From NCBI GenBank assembly GCA_017936685.1, contig JAGBFA010000005.1, positions 1 to 64,000 on the forward strand: 64,000 nucleotides of DNA. The letters are read 5' to 3'. The position numbers and the translations under genes were made by a program. The notes beneath the pieces were generated by a model. It had not been told where the DNA came from. It worked only from the letters and a program-made list of their open reading frames with translations, and did no database searches. Of the stretch, positions 42,340-50,703 are shown in pieces. This stretch comes from Alistipes sp. GTDB taxonomy: Bacteria > Bacteroidota > Bacteroidia > Bacteroidales > Rikenellaceae. How positions within the stretch are numbered: the first letter of the stretch is position 1; each line of letters starts with the position of its first letter.

Positions 42340-44322
42340 ATGACAAAGTGTAAATTTTCGTGGATTGCATTGGCTGCCTTGCTGCTGGCAAGTTGTACGA
42401 CCGATCCGCAGGGCGGAGCGATCGTCGACAGCCCCGAGGCTGCCATTGCGAAAAAACTTATTCATACCTCGGATAATGCTGTCACGGGCGAGTTGATACT
42501 CTATGTCAACGACGATGCTGCCAGGAGTTTGGAGGCCGTCTGCGCCGCCGAGCCTATGGCGACCCGTTCGGGTGTGTCTGACATCGACGAGGTGTTGTAC
42601 GAAATAGGTGCGACATCTATCGAGCGTCTGTTTGTTGTCGATCCCCGTCACGAGGAGCGTCTGCGCGCTCGCGGCATGCACCGCTGGTATGTGGTGCGCT
42701 TCGACGAGTCGCAGGACCTCGACCGCGCTGCGATGAGCCTTGCGCGTTTGGGCGCAATCGAGCGCGTGGAGTTCAGCCAGAAGATCGAGAGAACCGATTG
42801 GGGCGAGCCGCGTGTGGTCGATCTTGAAGAGCTGCGTGCGGCAACGCGTGCCGACAACCTCCCGTTCAACGATCCGCAGCTCGTCAATCAGTGGCACTAC
42901 ATCAACACGGGCGATCCCTACATCTCGTCGCATGCTCGTGCCGGAGCCGATATCAATGCCGAGGCCGCATGGGCTCTCGAAACGGGTAATCCGGATATCA
43001 TCGTGGCCGTTCTCGACGAGGGCGTGGACTACACCCACCCCGATCTTGCGGCCAACATGTGGATCAACGAGCGCGAGCTGAACGGTGCGACCGGTGCCGA
43101 TGACGACGGCAACGGCTACGAAGACGATATTTACGGCTATAATTTCGTCTCTGACGGAGCCATCTCGTGGAACGACCCCGAGGATAAGGGACACGGCACT
43201 CACGTGGCCGGAACGGTTTCGGCGGTCAACAACAACGGTGTGGGCGTATGCGGTGTCGCCGGCGGCTCGGGCAAGAGCGACGGCGTGAAGATCATGTCGT
43301 GCCAGATATTCGTGGGTAAGGCCAACAATCTGGCCAGCACGGTGCGCGCCATACAGTATGCCGCCAATAACGGTGCCTGCATCTTGCAGTGCTCGTGGGG
43401 TATCGAGACTGGTGCATATACCTCCGACAGTGCTTTCGCCAGCGTTTACAGCAGCGAATTGGAGGCATTCGAATATTTCAGAAGCGCGAAGAACTGTGCG
43501 GCTCTCGACGGTGGATTGATTGTCTTCTCGGCAGGCAACAATTCCGGTGCCATGTCGGGCTATCCGGGTGCTTACAACAACATCATCAGCGTTACGGCCG
43601 TGTCGGCCGACGGTCTGCCCGCATGGTACACCAACTACGGCCCCGGTTGCAATGTAGCAGCCCCCGGCGGCGACGAGTACGAGGATACCAAAACGCGCCG
43701 CAGTTCGGTGCTCTCCACTCTGCCGGGCAACCGATACGGATATATGGACGGTACGTCGATGGCTTGCCCCCATGTCTCGGGCATTGCGGCTCTCGGCCTG
43801 TCATACGCGCTCAAATTGGGCAAGACATTCACCGTAGACCAGTATAAGGCTCTGTTGCTGACCTCGGTCAACGATATCAACTCCTATCTGACCGGCACGC
43901 GTCAGTCGTATAAAGTGATGAATCTGGCCGATTATCGCGGCAAGATGGGTACGGGTACGATCGATGCCTTCCAGGTGCTTATGGGTGTGCGCGGCACGCG
44001 CTGCGTTCCCGTGACTACCGGCTCTCAGCAGACGGTCAATCTGCAAAATTATCTTGGCGGAGGCAACCTCGGCATCAAGTTCTCTTCCATAGAGATCGCT
44101 CCCGAGGATATGGCTCGTCTGGGCATTGCGGAGAATCCGGTGATATTCGGCAATAACATGCTCATAACATGCACTAAGCCCGGTTCTATAATAATCAAGG
44201 TCAACATGATTGCCGGTGGTACGTCGGCCGGAGGCGGAGCATCGATCGGCGGTATGTTCATTACCAAAGAGATGGCTCTCGTAGCACGTCCGAAACATGC
44301 CTCTAACGGCGGTTGGTTGTAG
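42340..44322 (+). CDS. Subtilisin-like (S8) serine protease lipoprotein
   Basis: This 660-residue lipoprotein (lipobox LLLASCTTDP, Cys about 19) has a propeptide-like region (about 45-150, with YVVRFDESQDL) and then an S8 domain with the full triad: D226 in VAVLDEGVDYTHP, H285 in GHGTHVAG and S473 in GTSMACPHVSG. A further C-terminal domain of about 110 residues is beta-rich and ends GGWL. It should be an active surface or periplasmic protease. Directly behind a SusCD locus, it hints that the imported nutrient could be peptides or glycopeptides. It is a separate transcript with the next gene. Confidence 0.93.
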   Translation: MTKCKFSWIALAALLLASCTTDPQGGAIVDSPEAAIAKKLIHTSDNAVTGELILYVNDDAARSLEAVCAAEPMATRSGVSDIDEVLYEIGATSIERLFVVDPRHEERLRARGMHRWYVVRFDESQDLDRAAMSLARLGAIERVEFSQKIERTDWGEPRVVDLEELRAATRADNLPFNDPQLVNQWHYINTGDPYISSHARAGADINAEAAWALETGNPDIIVAVLDEGVDYTHPDLAANMWINERELNGATGADDDGNGYEDDIYGYNFVSDGAISWNDPEDKGHGTHVAGTVSAVNNNGVGVCGVAGGSGKSDGVKIMSCQIFVGKANNLASTVRAIQYAANNGACILQCSWGIETGAYTSDSAFASVYSSELEAFEYFRSAKNCAALDGGLIVFSAGNNSGAMSGYPGAYNNIISVTAVSADGLPAWYTNYGPGCNVAAPGGDEYEDTKTRRSSVLSTLPGNRYGYMDGTSMACPHVSGIAALGLSYALKLGKTFTVDQYKALLLTSVNDINSYLTGTRQSYKVMNLADYRGKMGTGTIDAFQVLMGVRGTRCVPVTTGSQQTVNLQNYLGGGNLGIKFSSIEIAPEDMARLGIAENPVIFGNNMLITCTKPGSIIIKVNMIAGGTSAGGGASIGGMFITKEMALVARPKHASNGGWL

Positions 44323-44345
44323 TAAACTGTAAATAACGAATTGCG

Positions 44346-44834
44346 ATGAAACATATCAAAATATGGTCGTTGCTGGCGATGGCTGTCGTGGCAATGACAT
44401 CTTGCGGCGGCGGAAGCGACGATAACGACACCCCCAATCCTCCCGCCGGAGGCGGCGTGACCGTCGAGAAGCTGGCGGGCGAGTGGCACCTTACCCTGTT
44501 CGATTCGAACAAGCAGGGTGGCGATGTATATATCTCATTTGCCGCCGACGGCACGTTCGAGCTTTATCAACTGGCCTACAATGCCGGTTACGACCGCTAT
44601 ACCGGCCGTTTCTCTTTGGAGAACGGCAGTGTGCTGACCGGAGTCTACTCCGACAATACGCCCTGGGCAACATCTTATGCTTGCAGCATCGATGCTGCGG
44701 GCACTACGCTCATTCTGACAGGTCAGAATTCCGATGGCATAATCAGCTACTACACCAAGTCGGCTATTCCCGACGATGTCAAGAACAGCATCATCACCAA
44801 AGCTGCCGCCACCGACCAGACACGCTGGTTGTAG
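44346..44834 (+). CDS. Small lipoprotein, lipocalin-like
   Basis: This 162-residue lipoprotein (lipobox VAMTSCGGGSDD) has a linker rich in Pro, Gly and Asn and a beta-barrel-like domain: KLAGEWHLTLFDSNKQGGDV, then FAADGTFELYQ and GRFSLENGSVLTGVYSDNTP. The G-x-W opening and strand order resemble the lipocalin-like domains of Bacteroidota lipoproteins (DUF4923/lipocalin_4 type). It follows the protease gene by 23 bases and ends at a strong terminator. Its C-terminal TRWL resembles the GGWL end of the protease. Confidence 0.75.
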   Translation: MKHIKIWSLLAMAVVAMTSCGGGSDDNDTPNPPAGGGVTVEKLAGEWHLTLFDSNKQGGDVYISFAADGTFELYQLAYNAGYDRYTGRFSLENGSVLTGVYSDNTPWATSYACSIDAAGTTLILTGQNSDGIISYYTKSAIPDDVKNSIITKAAATDQTRWL

Positions 44835-44858
44835 CAGGGACAGTATCCCGTTAAGATT

Positions 44859-44896
44859 AGATGGGGAGGCGAACATCGCCTCCCCATCTTTTTTAT
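44859..44896 (+). terminator. Terminator of the protease unit
   Basis: AGATGGGGAGGCGA / TCGCCTCCCCATCT is a 14-bp perfect stem with a 3-base loop followed by T6. Confidence 0.9.
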
Positions 44897-44949
44897 GTTG
44901 TCATTTAGTGCCGAGAATCCGGCTATCGCCTTATTGCTTTCAACCTAAG

Positions 44950-45282
44950 GCTCTGTTGTGCACGGTTCCGTAAAAGAACTCTCAATTACATACAAAATTA
45001 ATATAAATAATTTAATTATAGATCATTCGATGTAAATATATCTCTTCGTAATTTAATCCTTTACGGCATCGTATCGGCCTGCTTTATAGACAACTATATC
45101 GCAGGCCGATATTATATGCCAGTGCCCTCCACTGAAATTAGCAACATATTTTGCCGATTGTAACGAGTCTATACACTTTCGGCAATTTTGCGAATGTATT
45201 GCTTCTTGTATGTGTAAATGTTTGCATATATGTGTGTTAAATATCTAGAAGAGTTCTTTTACGGAACCGTGCACAACAGAGC
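44950..45282. repeat. 333-bp element with 33-bp perfect inverted repeats
   Basis: Left arm 44950-44982 begins GCTCTGTTGTGCACGGTTCC; right arm 45250-45282 is its exact inverse. They flank 267 bp of AT-rich DNA without an open frame or transposase remnant. No target-site duplication is visible. It could be an invertible DNA segment of the kind that carries phase-variable promoters, or a MITE. One minus-strand TAnnTTTG match (44993-45000) points out to the left in this orientation and would point toward the kinase operon if inverted. Confidence 0.85.
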
Positions 45283-45354
45283 TTCTGATGCCGTTGTGCG
45301 TGGTGCCGCCAAAGGGCGTAGCTTCGGTTCGAGTCAAACCTAAACATACATAAA

Positions 45355-45735
45355 ATGAGAAACATCTATCTTTATCTCAACACGCGTGACGAGTTATTGC
45401 GCATAGACATCTCTTCGATAGTCTTTTTTGCGGCCGACGGCAACTATACGGATATCGTTCTGGCCAACGGCATCAAAGGCACCGTCTGCATGAATCTCGC
45501 CTGCATGCAGCGTCTTCTTAGCGAGCGGCTCAAAGAGCAGGCTTCGATCTTCGTGCGAGTAGGCAAGAAACATATCGTAAATATCAACAGCATATATCGC
45601 ATCAGCGTCTTGCGCCAGAAGTTGGATCTGAGCGATGGCCGGCATTTCGCCTTTTCGCTCGATGTCTCGAAAGAGGCCTTGAAAGCATTGAAGGATCTGA
45701 TGGTCTCACTAAAACCGAATACGCACCATGAATGA
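45355..45735 (+). CDS. Stand-alone LytTR-type DNA-binding regulator
   Basis: This 126-residue protein has a LytTR domain over most of its length: IDISSIVFFAADGNYTDIVL near the N-terminus, ERLKEQASIFVRVGKKHIVN in the middle and VLRQKLDLSDGRHFAFS at the end. There is no receiver domain, so it is not a normal response regulator. It overlaps the first kinase gene by 8 bases, so they are translationally coupled. It may be controlled by phosphorylation or may be a regulator of this cluster. It lies just to the right of an inverted-repeat element. Confidence 0.9.
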   Translation: MRNIYLYLNTRDELLRIDISSIVFFAADGNYTDIVLANGIKGTVCMNLACMQRLLSERLKEQASIFVRVGKKHIVNINSIYRISVLRQKLDLSDGRHFAFSLDVSKEALKALKDLMVSLKPNTHHE

Positions 45736-48277
45736 TCGTCTGATACTTCCCGCAGGCACTCTCTTGCAGCAGGGCAAATATAAGATCGTAGGCCGATTGG
45801 GTCAAGGCAGCTTCGGCATCACCTATCTCGCTGCCGCCAAAATCAAGATGACAGGTGCGCTCGGCGAGATGGAGACCGAGATACATGTCGCGGTCAAGGA
45901 GTTCTTCATGAGCGACATCAACAGCCGCTCGCATGACGGTACGGGTGTCGAGGGCTCGTCGGGTACGGTCTTCACCAACTACCGCCGCAAGTTCCGCAAG
46001 GAGGCCGAGAACCTTGCCCGTCTCAGCCACGACAATATCGTGCACGTGATCGATGTCTTCGACGAGAACAACACCACCTATTATGTCATGCAGTATGTCG
46101 ACGGTGGCAGTCTCGACGACTATATCGCCTCTCAGGGGCGGTTGAGCGAGGGCGAGACATTCGCTATCCTTCGCGACGTTGGTGCCGCGCTTAGCTATAT
46201 GCACCGCCACAAGATGTTGCATCTCGATCTCAAACCCAAAAACATCATGCGGCGCGGCAGCGACGGCCATATCTTTTTGATCGATTTCGGCCTGTCGAAA
46301 TACTTTACCGAGGGCGGCGAACCCGAGTCGAGCACGACCATCGGCCACGGCACTCCGGGCTATGCACCGTTGGAGCAGGCCCGTTACCGTCACGACGGGT
46401 CGTTCCCCGCCACGATCGATGTCTACGCTCTGGGTGCCACGGCCTTCAAGATGCTTACGGGCAAGCGTCCGCCCGAGGCGAGCGATATTCTCAACGACGG
46501 TTTCCCGTCGGACGATCTGCTGTCGCAGGGCATCAGCAGCTCGACGGTGGAATCTATCCGCCGCGCCATGTCGGCCGAACGACGCTCACGCTACCAGACG
46601 GTCGATGAATTCCTTTCGGCACTCTGTCCGGCCGATGCCTCGGCAGCGGAGGATACTGTGTTCGATGATGCCGCAACCGTTGTTACGGTTACCGCACAAC
46701 CTGTGCAAAAAACCGCACAGCCCGCACAACCCGCACAGCCCGCACGTACACCCGCATCGGCACCTCGGCCATCGTTCTTCGTCCGTCACAAGGGTCTGCT
46801 TGCCGCGGTTTGCGTAGTTGTTTTTGCTGTCGTAGGCTTTGTGTTGTTCCGCGGAGGCGGCTCGGGCGATATACTCGATATACCCGAATCGATAACTGTA
46901 TCTCCGGCCACTGGCAGTGTCGACGGACATGATTATGTCGATATGGGACTGAGCGTTATGTGGGCAACGTGCAATTTAGGTGCTTCGTCACTGTCGGACT
47001 ACGGAGATTATTTCGCATGGGGCGAGACGACTACTAAGTCAGAATACACCTCTGATAATTGCAAAACATGGGAGAAAAATATCGGCGACATTGCGGGTAA
47101 TCCCAAATACGATGCTGCCCGCGCCAACTGGGGCGGGTCGTGGCGTATGCCGACGGAAGCGGAAATGGCGGAGTTGATTGATAACTGCACCTGGACATGG
47201 ACTGATAATCTAATAATTAACTGTGGAGATGTCAATATTATTACCTTGACTTGTGGCTATAAGGTCACAAGTAAGATCAATGGCAATTCTATCTTTCTCC
47301 CTGCCGCCGGCTGGCGTTACGGGTCGTCGCTCATCTATGCCGGAGAGTTCGGCTACTATTGGAGTGCTACGCCCTACGAGAGCGATACGCAGAACGCGTG
47401 CGGCCTCTACTTCGATAGCGGCTATCACTACGTGGATTGGAGCTACCGCTACAACGGGCACGGTGTCCGGCCTGTCTGCAATGTGAATGATTCCGATTCT
47501 GAGGTTTCAGTTGCTGCTGAGCAGACACGGCAGACCGAAGAAAAACGTAAGCAGGAGGAGGCAACGCAGAAACAACGTGAGCAAGAGCTTGCGGCACAAA
47601 AGCGTAGAGAAGAAGAGGCCGCCAAGCAGGCGCGCTTAGCGGAGGAAAAACGCAGGCAAGAAGAGGTCGCAGAACAAGCGCGGTTGGCGGAGGAACGGAG
47701 ACGACAGGAGGAATCCGCAAAGCTCCAAACGACGACAGGCACAATTGCGGGTCATGATTATGTTGACTTAGGTCTGAGTGTCAAGTGGGCGACATGCAAT
47801 GTGGGTGCCTCGTCGCCGTCTGCTTACGGTAACTACTACGCATGGGGTGAAACGACAACGAAATCTACTTACACAGAGTATAACAACAAGACCGACAACA
47901 AAAACATAGGTAATATCGCAGGCAATCCCGCTTACGATGCCGCTCGAGCCAACTGGGGCGGATCATGGCGTATGCCGACAGAAGCGGAGATGGAAGAGCT
48001 TATTAACAAATGCACCTGGACATGGACAAGCCAAGGCGGCCATAATGGTTACAAAGTAACAAGTAAAACCAACGGCAACTCTATCTTTCTCCCTGCCGCC
48101 GGTTGGCGTAAGGAGTCGTCGATCATGAATGCCGGAGATGGCGGTGGTTATTGGAGTTCTGCGCCTTTCGAGGGTGATGCGCAGGTATCATGTCGCCTCT
48201 TCTTTTACAATGGGTATCACGATACTGTTTGGTACTATCGTTATAGTGGGCAGAATGTCCGGCCTGTCTCGGAATAG
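45728..48277 (+). CDS. Membrane Ser/Thr kinase with two FISUMP domains (kinase 1)
   Basis: This 849-residue protein has a kinase domain (about 10-305: glycine loop GQGSFGIT, catalytic Lys in HVAVKEFF, HLDLKPKNIM, DFGLS, GTPGYAPLEQ), then EDTVFDDAAT at about 308-318 and a Pro/Ala-rich linker with PAQ repeats. A single membrane helix follows (about 355-374), then a FISUMP domain (about 400-585), a charged coiled coil (about 600-670, REEEAAKQARLAEEKRR) and a second FISUMP domain (676-849). The kinase is thus cytoplasmic and the FISUMP domains outside. All key kinase residues are present, although the usual HRD is HLD. The last 60 residues of each FISUMP domain are hypervariable relative to other copies. 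Confidence 0.95.
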   Translation: MNDRLILPAGTLLQQGKYKIVGRLGQGSFGITYLAAAKIKMTGALGEMETEIHVAVKEFFMSDINSRSHDGTGVEGSSGTVFTNYRRKFRKEAENLARLSHDNIVHVIDVFDENNTTYYVMQYVDGGSLDDYIASQGRLSEGETFAILRDVGAALSYMHRHKMLHLDLKPKNIMRRGSDGHIFLIDFGLSKYFTEGGEPESSTTIGHGTPGYAPLEQARYRHDGSFPATIDVYALGATAFKMLTGKRPPEASDILNDGFPSDDLLSQGISSSTVESIRRAMSAERRSRYQTVDEFLSALCPADASAAEDTVFDDAATVVTVTAQPVQKTAQPAQPAQPARTPASAPRPSFFVRHKGLLAAVCVVVFAVVGFVLFRGGGSGDILDIPESITVSPATGSVDGHDYVDMGLSVMWATCNLGASSLSDYGDYFAWGETTTKSEYTSDNCKTWEKNIGDIAGNPKYDAARANWGGSWRMPTEAEMAELIDNCTWTWTDNLIINCGDVNIITLTCGYKVTSKINGNSIFLPAAGWRYGSSLIYAGEFGYYWSATPYESDTQNACGLYFDSGYHYVDWSYRYNGHGVRPVCNVNDSDSEVSVAAEQTRQTEEKRKQEEATQKQREQELAAQKRREEEAAKQARLAEEKRRQEEVAEQARLAEERRRQEESAKLQTTTGTIAGHDYVDLGLSVKWATCNVGASSPSAYGNYYAWGETTTKSTYTEYNNKTDNKNIGNIAGNPAYDAARANWGGSWRMPTEAEMEELINKCTWTWTSQGGHNGYKVTSKTNGNSIFLPAAGWRKESSIMNAGDGGGYWSSAPFEGDAQVSCRLFFYNGYHDTVWYYRYSGQNVRPVSE

Positions 48278-48325
48278 CAGCGCAACACATTCGATCGAAA
48301 AAATAAAATATAATTATAAACTACT

Positions 48326-49909
48326 ATGAACCTACCGGTTAATACTCTCCTGCAAGGAGGCAAATACAGAATCGTGCGCTTTATCAATAGCGGCGGTTTC
48401 GGCTGCACCTACGAGGCCGTGCATGTGGTGCTCGAACAGCGTGTGGCCATCAAGGAGTTTTTCGTTAAGGATTTTTGCAATCGCGACGAGACCACGGCGC
48501 ATATTACCGTGGGCACTGTCGGCAAGCGTGCTCTGGTCGACAAGCTGCGCCGCAAGTTTATCGATGAGGCCAAAGCCTTGTTCCGTCTGAGACATCGCGG
48601 CATAGTCCGCGTAACCGATGTCTTCGAGGAGAACGGCACGGCCTACTACGTTATGGATTATATCGACGGCCTTTCGCTGGGTGAGATGGTCAATCGCGAC
48701 GGAGCCATGCCCGAGGCGCGTGCCGTGCGTTATATCCGCCAGGTCGCTGCGGCATTGGGTTATGTACACGACAACAACCGTCTGCACTTGGACATAAAGC
48801 CCGGCAACATCATGATCGACGCGGAGGATAACGCCGTGGTGATCGACTTCGGCACCTCGAAGCAGTACGACGAGGAGGCGGGCGAGAACACCTCTACTCT
48901 TATGGGCAAGACCCCGGGCTACGCGCCGTTGGAGCAGATGGGCAACAATGTCGTCAAGTTCCTGCCCGCCACGGATATATATGCTCTTGGAGCTACGCTC
49001 TATAAGCTGATTACGGGCATCACGCCGCTGGGTGCGAATATGCTTGCCAGCGGCGAGGAGCTCGATCCGCTGCCGCCGACTATCTCGGTTGCAACGCGTC
49101 GCACGATTGCGGCTCCGATGCAGCTTAACAAAAACAACCGCCCGCAGACGATTGCGGCCTTTATTGCGCTGCTTAATGCCGATGCCGCATCGGCCGCCGT
49201 GTCGGAAGAGACCGTGTTCGACGATGACGAGACTATTACCGTCATGCAGCGGACACCGCGTGTGGAATACTCCGAGCACCACACATACACCGAGTCTCGC
49301 CGCAGCGGGAGCGGTGCAGCCTCGGCGGCATCTGCCGGGCGGCCTGTGGCGTCGTCGCCAGCTTCGGCACAGCCCGATTATGTGCCGCCTACCTCCTATT
49401 GGGGCTGCTGGCGCAGCGCATGGCGCAACAAATTCAACTTCAAGGGGCGCGCAAGCCGCCGCGAGTTTTGGAGCGTATTTCTGTCGCTTATAGTGATATG
49501 TCTGGGCGTTCTGGTTGCATCGGTAATGGCATACGATGAATTTATTTGCTCCGACTATGATTATTATTATTATAGTTATAGTTCGTACGAAGAATACAGG
49601 CAGAATCGATGCCTCGATATGTTCTACCCGATTAATTTCACGTTATTCCTCTTTATAATCTCTACGATGGCTTTGGAATGCCGCCGTCTGCGCGATGCGG
49701 GACACTCAGTATTGTGGGCATTGCTGTTCAACGCTTTGCCGGTGGTGTTCATCAACATGCTTATATGGTACGATGCCTATAATGAATATTATCTGTTCGA
49801 TTATGCCATGTATCTTGTTGTGCCATGGGTGCTGCTGGCCTGGACGATGTTCATCTTCTTGGTGCAGCGCAGCGTATTCGAGCCGCGTCGGCCTAAATTA
49901 AAAAAATAA
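48326..49909 (+). CDS. Ser/Thr kinase fused to a DUF805 membrane domain (kinase 2)
   Basis: This 527-residue protein has a kinase domain at about 10-290 (SGGFGCTYEA; RVAIKEFFVK; HLDIKPGNIM; DFGTS; GKTPGYAPLEQ), followed by ETVFDDDETIT (about 295-305). The C-terminal region (about 350-520) matches the DUF805 layout: YWGCWRSAWRNKFNFKGRAS with membrane helices and the ALECRRLRDAGHS motif. DUF805 proteins are small membrane proteins of unclear function; fusion to a kinase is unusual. There is no FISUMP domain. It lacks a single-span receptor layout, so it could act as a membrane-bound relay within the cluster. Confidence 0.93.
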   Translation: MNLPVNTLLQGGKYRIVRFINSGGFGCTYEAVHVVLEQRVAIKEFFVKDFCNRDETTAHITVGTVGKRALVDKLRRKFIDEAKALFRLRHRGIVRVTDVFEENGTAYYVMDYIDGLSLGEMVNRDGAMPEARAVRYIRQVAAALGYVHDNNRLHLDIKPGNIMIDAEDNAVVIDFGTSKQYDEEAGENTSTLMGKTPGYAPLEQMGNNVVKFLPATDIYALGATLYKLITGITPLGANMLASGEELDPLPPTISVATRRTIAAPMQLNKNNRPQTIAAFIALLNADAASAAVSEETVFDDDETITVMQRTPRVEYSEHHTYTESRRSGSGAASAASAGRPVASSPASAQPDYVPPTSYWGCWRSAWRNKFNFKGRASRREFWSVFLSLIVICLGVLVASVMAYDEFICSDYDYYYYSYSSYEEYRQNRCLDMFYPINFTLFLFIISTMALECRRLRDAGHSVLWALLFNALPVVFINMLIWYDAYNEYYLFDYAMYLVVPWVLLAWTMFIFLVQRSVFEPRRPKLKK

Positions 49910-49932
49910 ACGATTGAAAAATACTGATATAC

Positions 49933-50700
49933 ATGTTGGAAAATTCTACTATTCTCATTGGTAAGGAGCCGGGGCGCGGGCGGCTGCTTGTGGCCGTGAC
50001 GTCCGGAGGAAACACCCGCACGACTACTATCGGCGAGGCTGGCAGCGTGCCGGGCAGCGTGAGCCGCTGCCTGCCTGCCGAGGGTGTCGCGCATTGCAAG
50101 ATCACGGTCGGTGCCGATGGCGCGATGGTGCTCGCCAATCTTAAACAGCGCAACGTGACCTACGTCAACGGCACGGAGATAGTCTCCAAGCGCATCACGC
50201 CCGACTGCCGTGTCGAACTGGGCTGCGACCGCTACAAGGTCGATCTTGTGGGCGTGATAGCCGCTGCCGGACGGCAGACCGCAACGTCGCAAAATGCCGC
50301 CTCGCAGGCCGAGTATTCGATCAAAGGCTTGAAGCCGGTGTGGGAGGAGTATAACAATGCCATCAAGCAGATACGTATACGTCAGAAGAATGTCGGTCTG
50401 CTGTCGAGCGTGCCCATGGCATTCTCCATGTTCGGCGGCCTTATTGCCGGAGTGATGCCTGAAATACGCGGGTTTGCGCTTGTGTTTACTGGCGTTGCAT
50501 TGGTTATTATGATCATAGGACTCTATCTGCGCTTTACCGACAAGTCGATCGAGCAGACCGAGCAGCTCACCGAGCGTTTCCAGAACAGATATGTCTGCCC
50601 CAATCCCAAGTGCCGCCACTTTATGGGCAACCAGCCCTACAACGTGCTGCGGCAGAATACGGCATGCCCCTATTGCAGATGCAAACTAACCGATAAGTAG
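49933..50700 (+). CDS. FHA-like membrane protein with C-terminal zinc ribbon
   Basis: This 255-residue protein has an N-terminal region (about 1-105) with FHA-type landmarks: a GEAGSVPGSVSR-like phosphopeptide loop, a VAHCKITVG strand and a NVTYVNGTEI turn. FHA domains bind phosphothreonine. Two membrane helices lie at about 150-170 and 178-200. The C-terminal ribbon has CPNPKCR and CPYCRCK. It is placed 4 bases before the pseudokinase gene and just after the DUF805 kinase, so it would read kinase output at the membrane. The FHA signature is degenerate but the order of motifs fits. Confidence 0.75.
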   Translation: MLENSTILIGKEPGRGRLLVAVTSGGNTRTTTIGEAGSVPGSVSRCLPAEGVAHCKITVGADGAMVLANLKQRNVTYVNGTEIVSKRITPDCRVELGCDRYKVDLVGVIAAAGRQTATSQNAASQAEYSIKGLKPVWEEYNNAIKQIRIRQKNVGLLSSVPMAFSMFGGLIAGVMPEIRGFALVFTGVALVIMIIGLYLRFTDKSIEQTEQLTERFQNRYVCPNPKCRHFMGNQPYNVLRQNTACPYCRCKLTDK

Positions 50701-50703
50701 CCT

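Larger units (their letters stand above)
44835..45354. other. Intergenic region: terminator and inverted-repeat element
   Basis: This 520-base spacer contains the terminator of the protease unit, then a 333-base segment bounded by 33-bp inverted repeats, then 72 bases of leader before the LytTR gene. The interior is AT-rich and has no gene. No clean TAnnTTTG promoter was found reading toward the LytTR gene in the present orientation. Confidence 0.7.

Noticed and set aside
45190..45224. Promoter reading toward the LytTR gene inside the inverted-repeat element
   Set aside because: The best candidate (AATGTTTG with TTTTG upstream) has a wrong first base and a spacing of about 26; not convincing.
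44950..45282. Insertion sequence
   Set aside because: Long terminal inverted repeats exist but no transposase or remnant, and no target duplication was seen.
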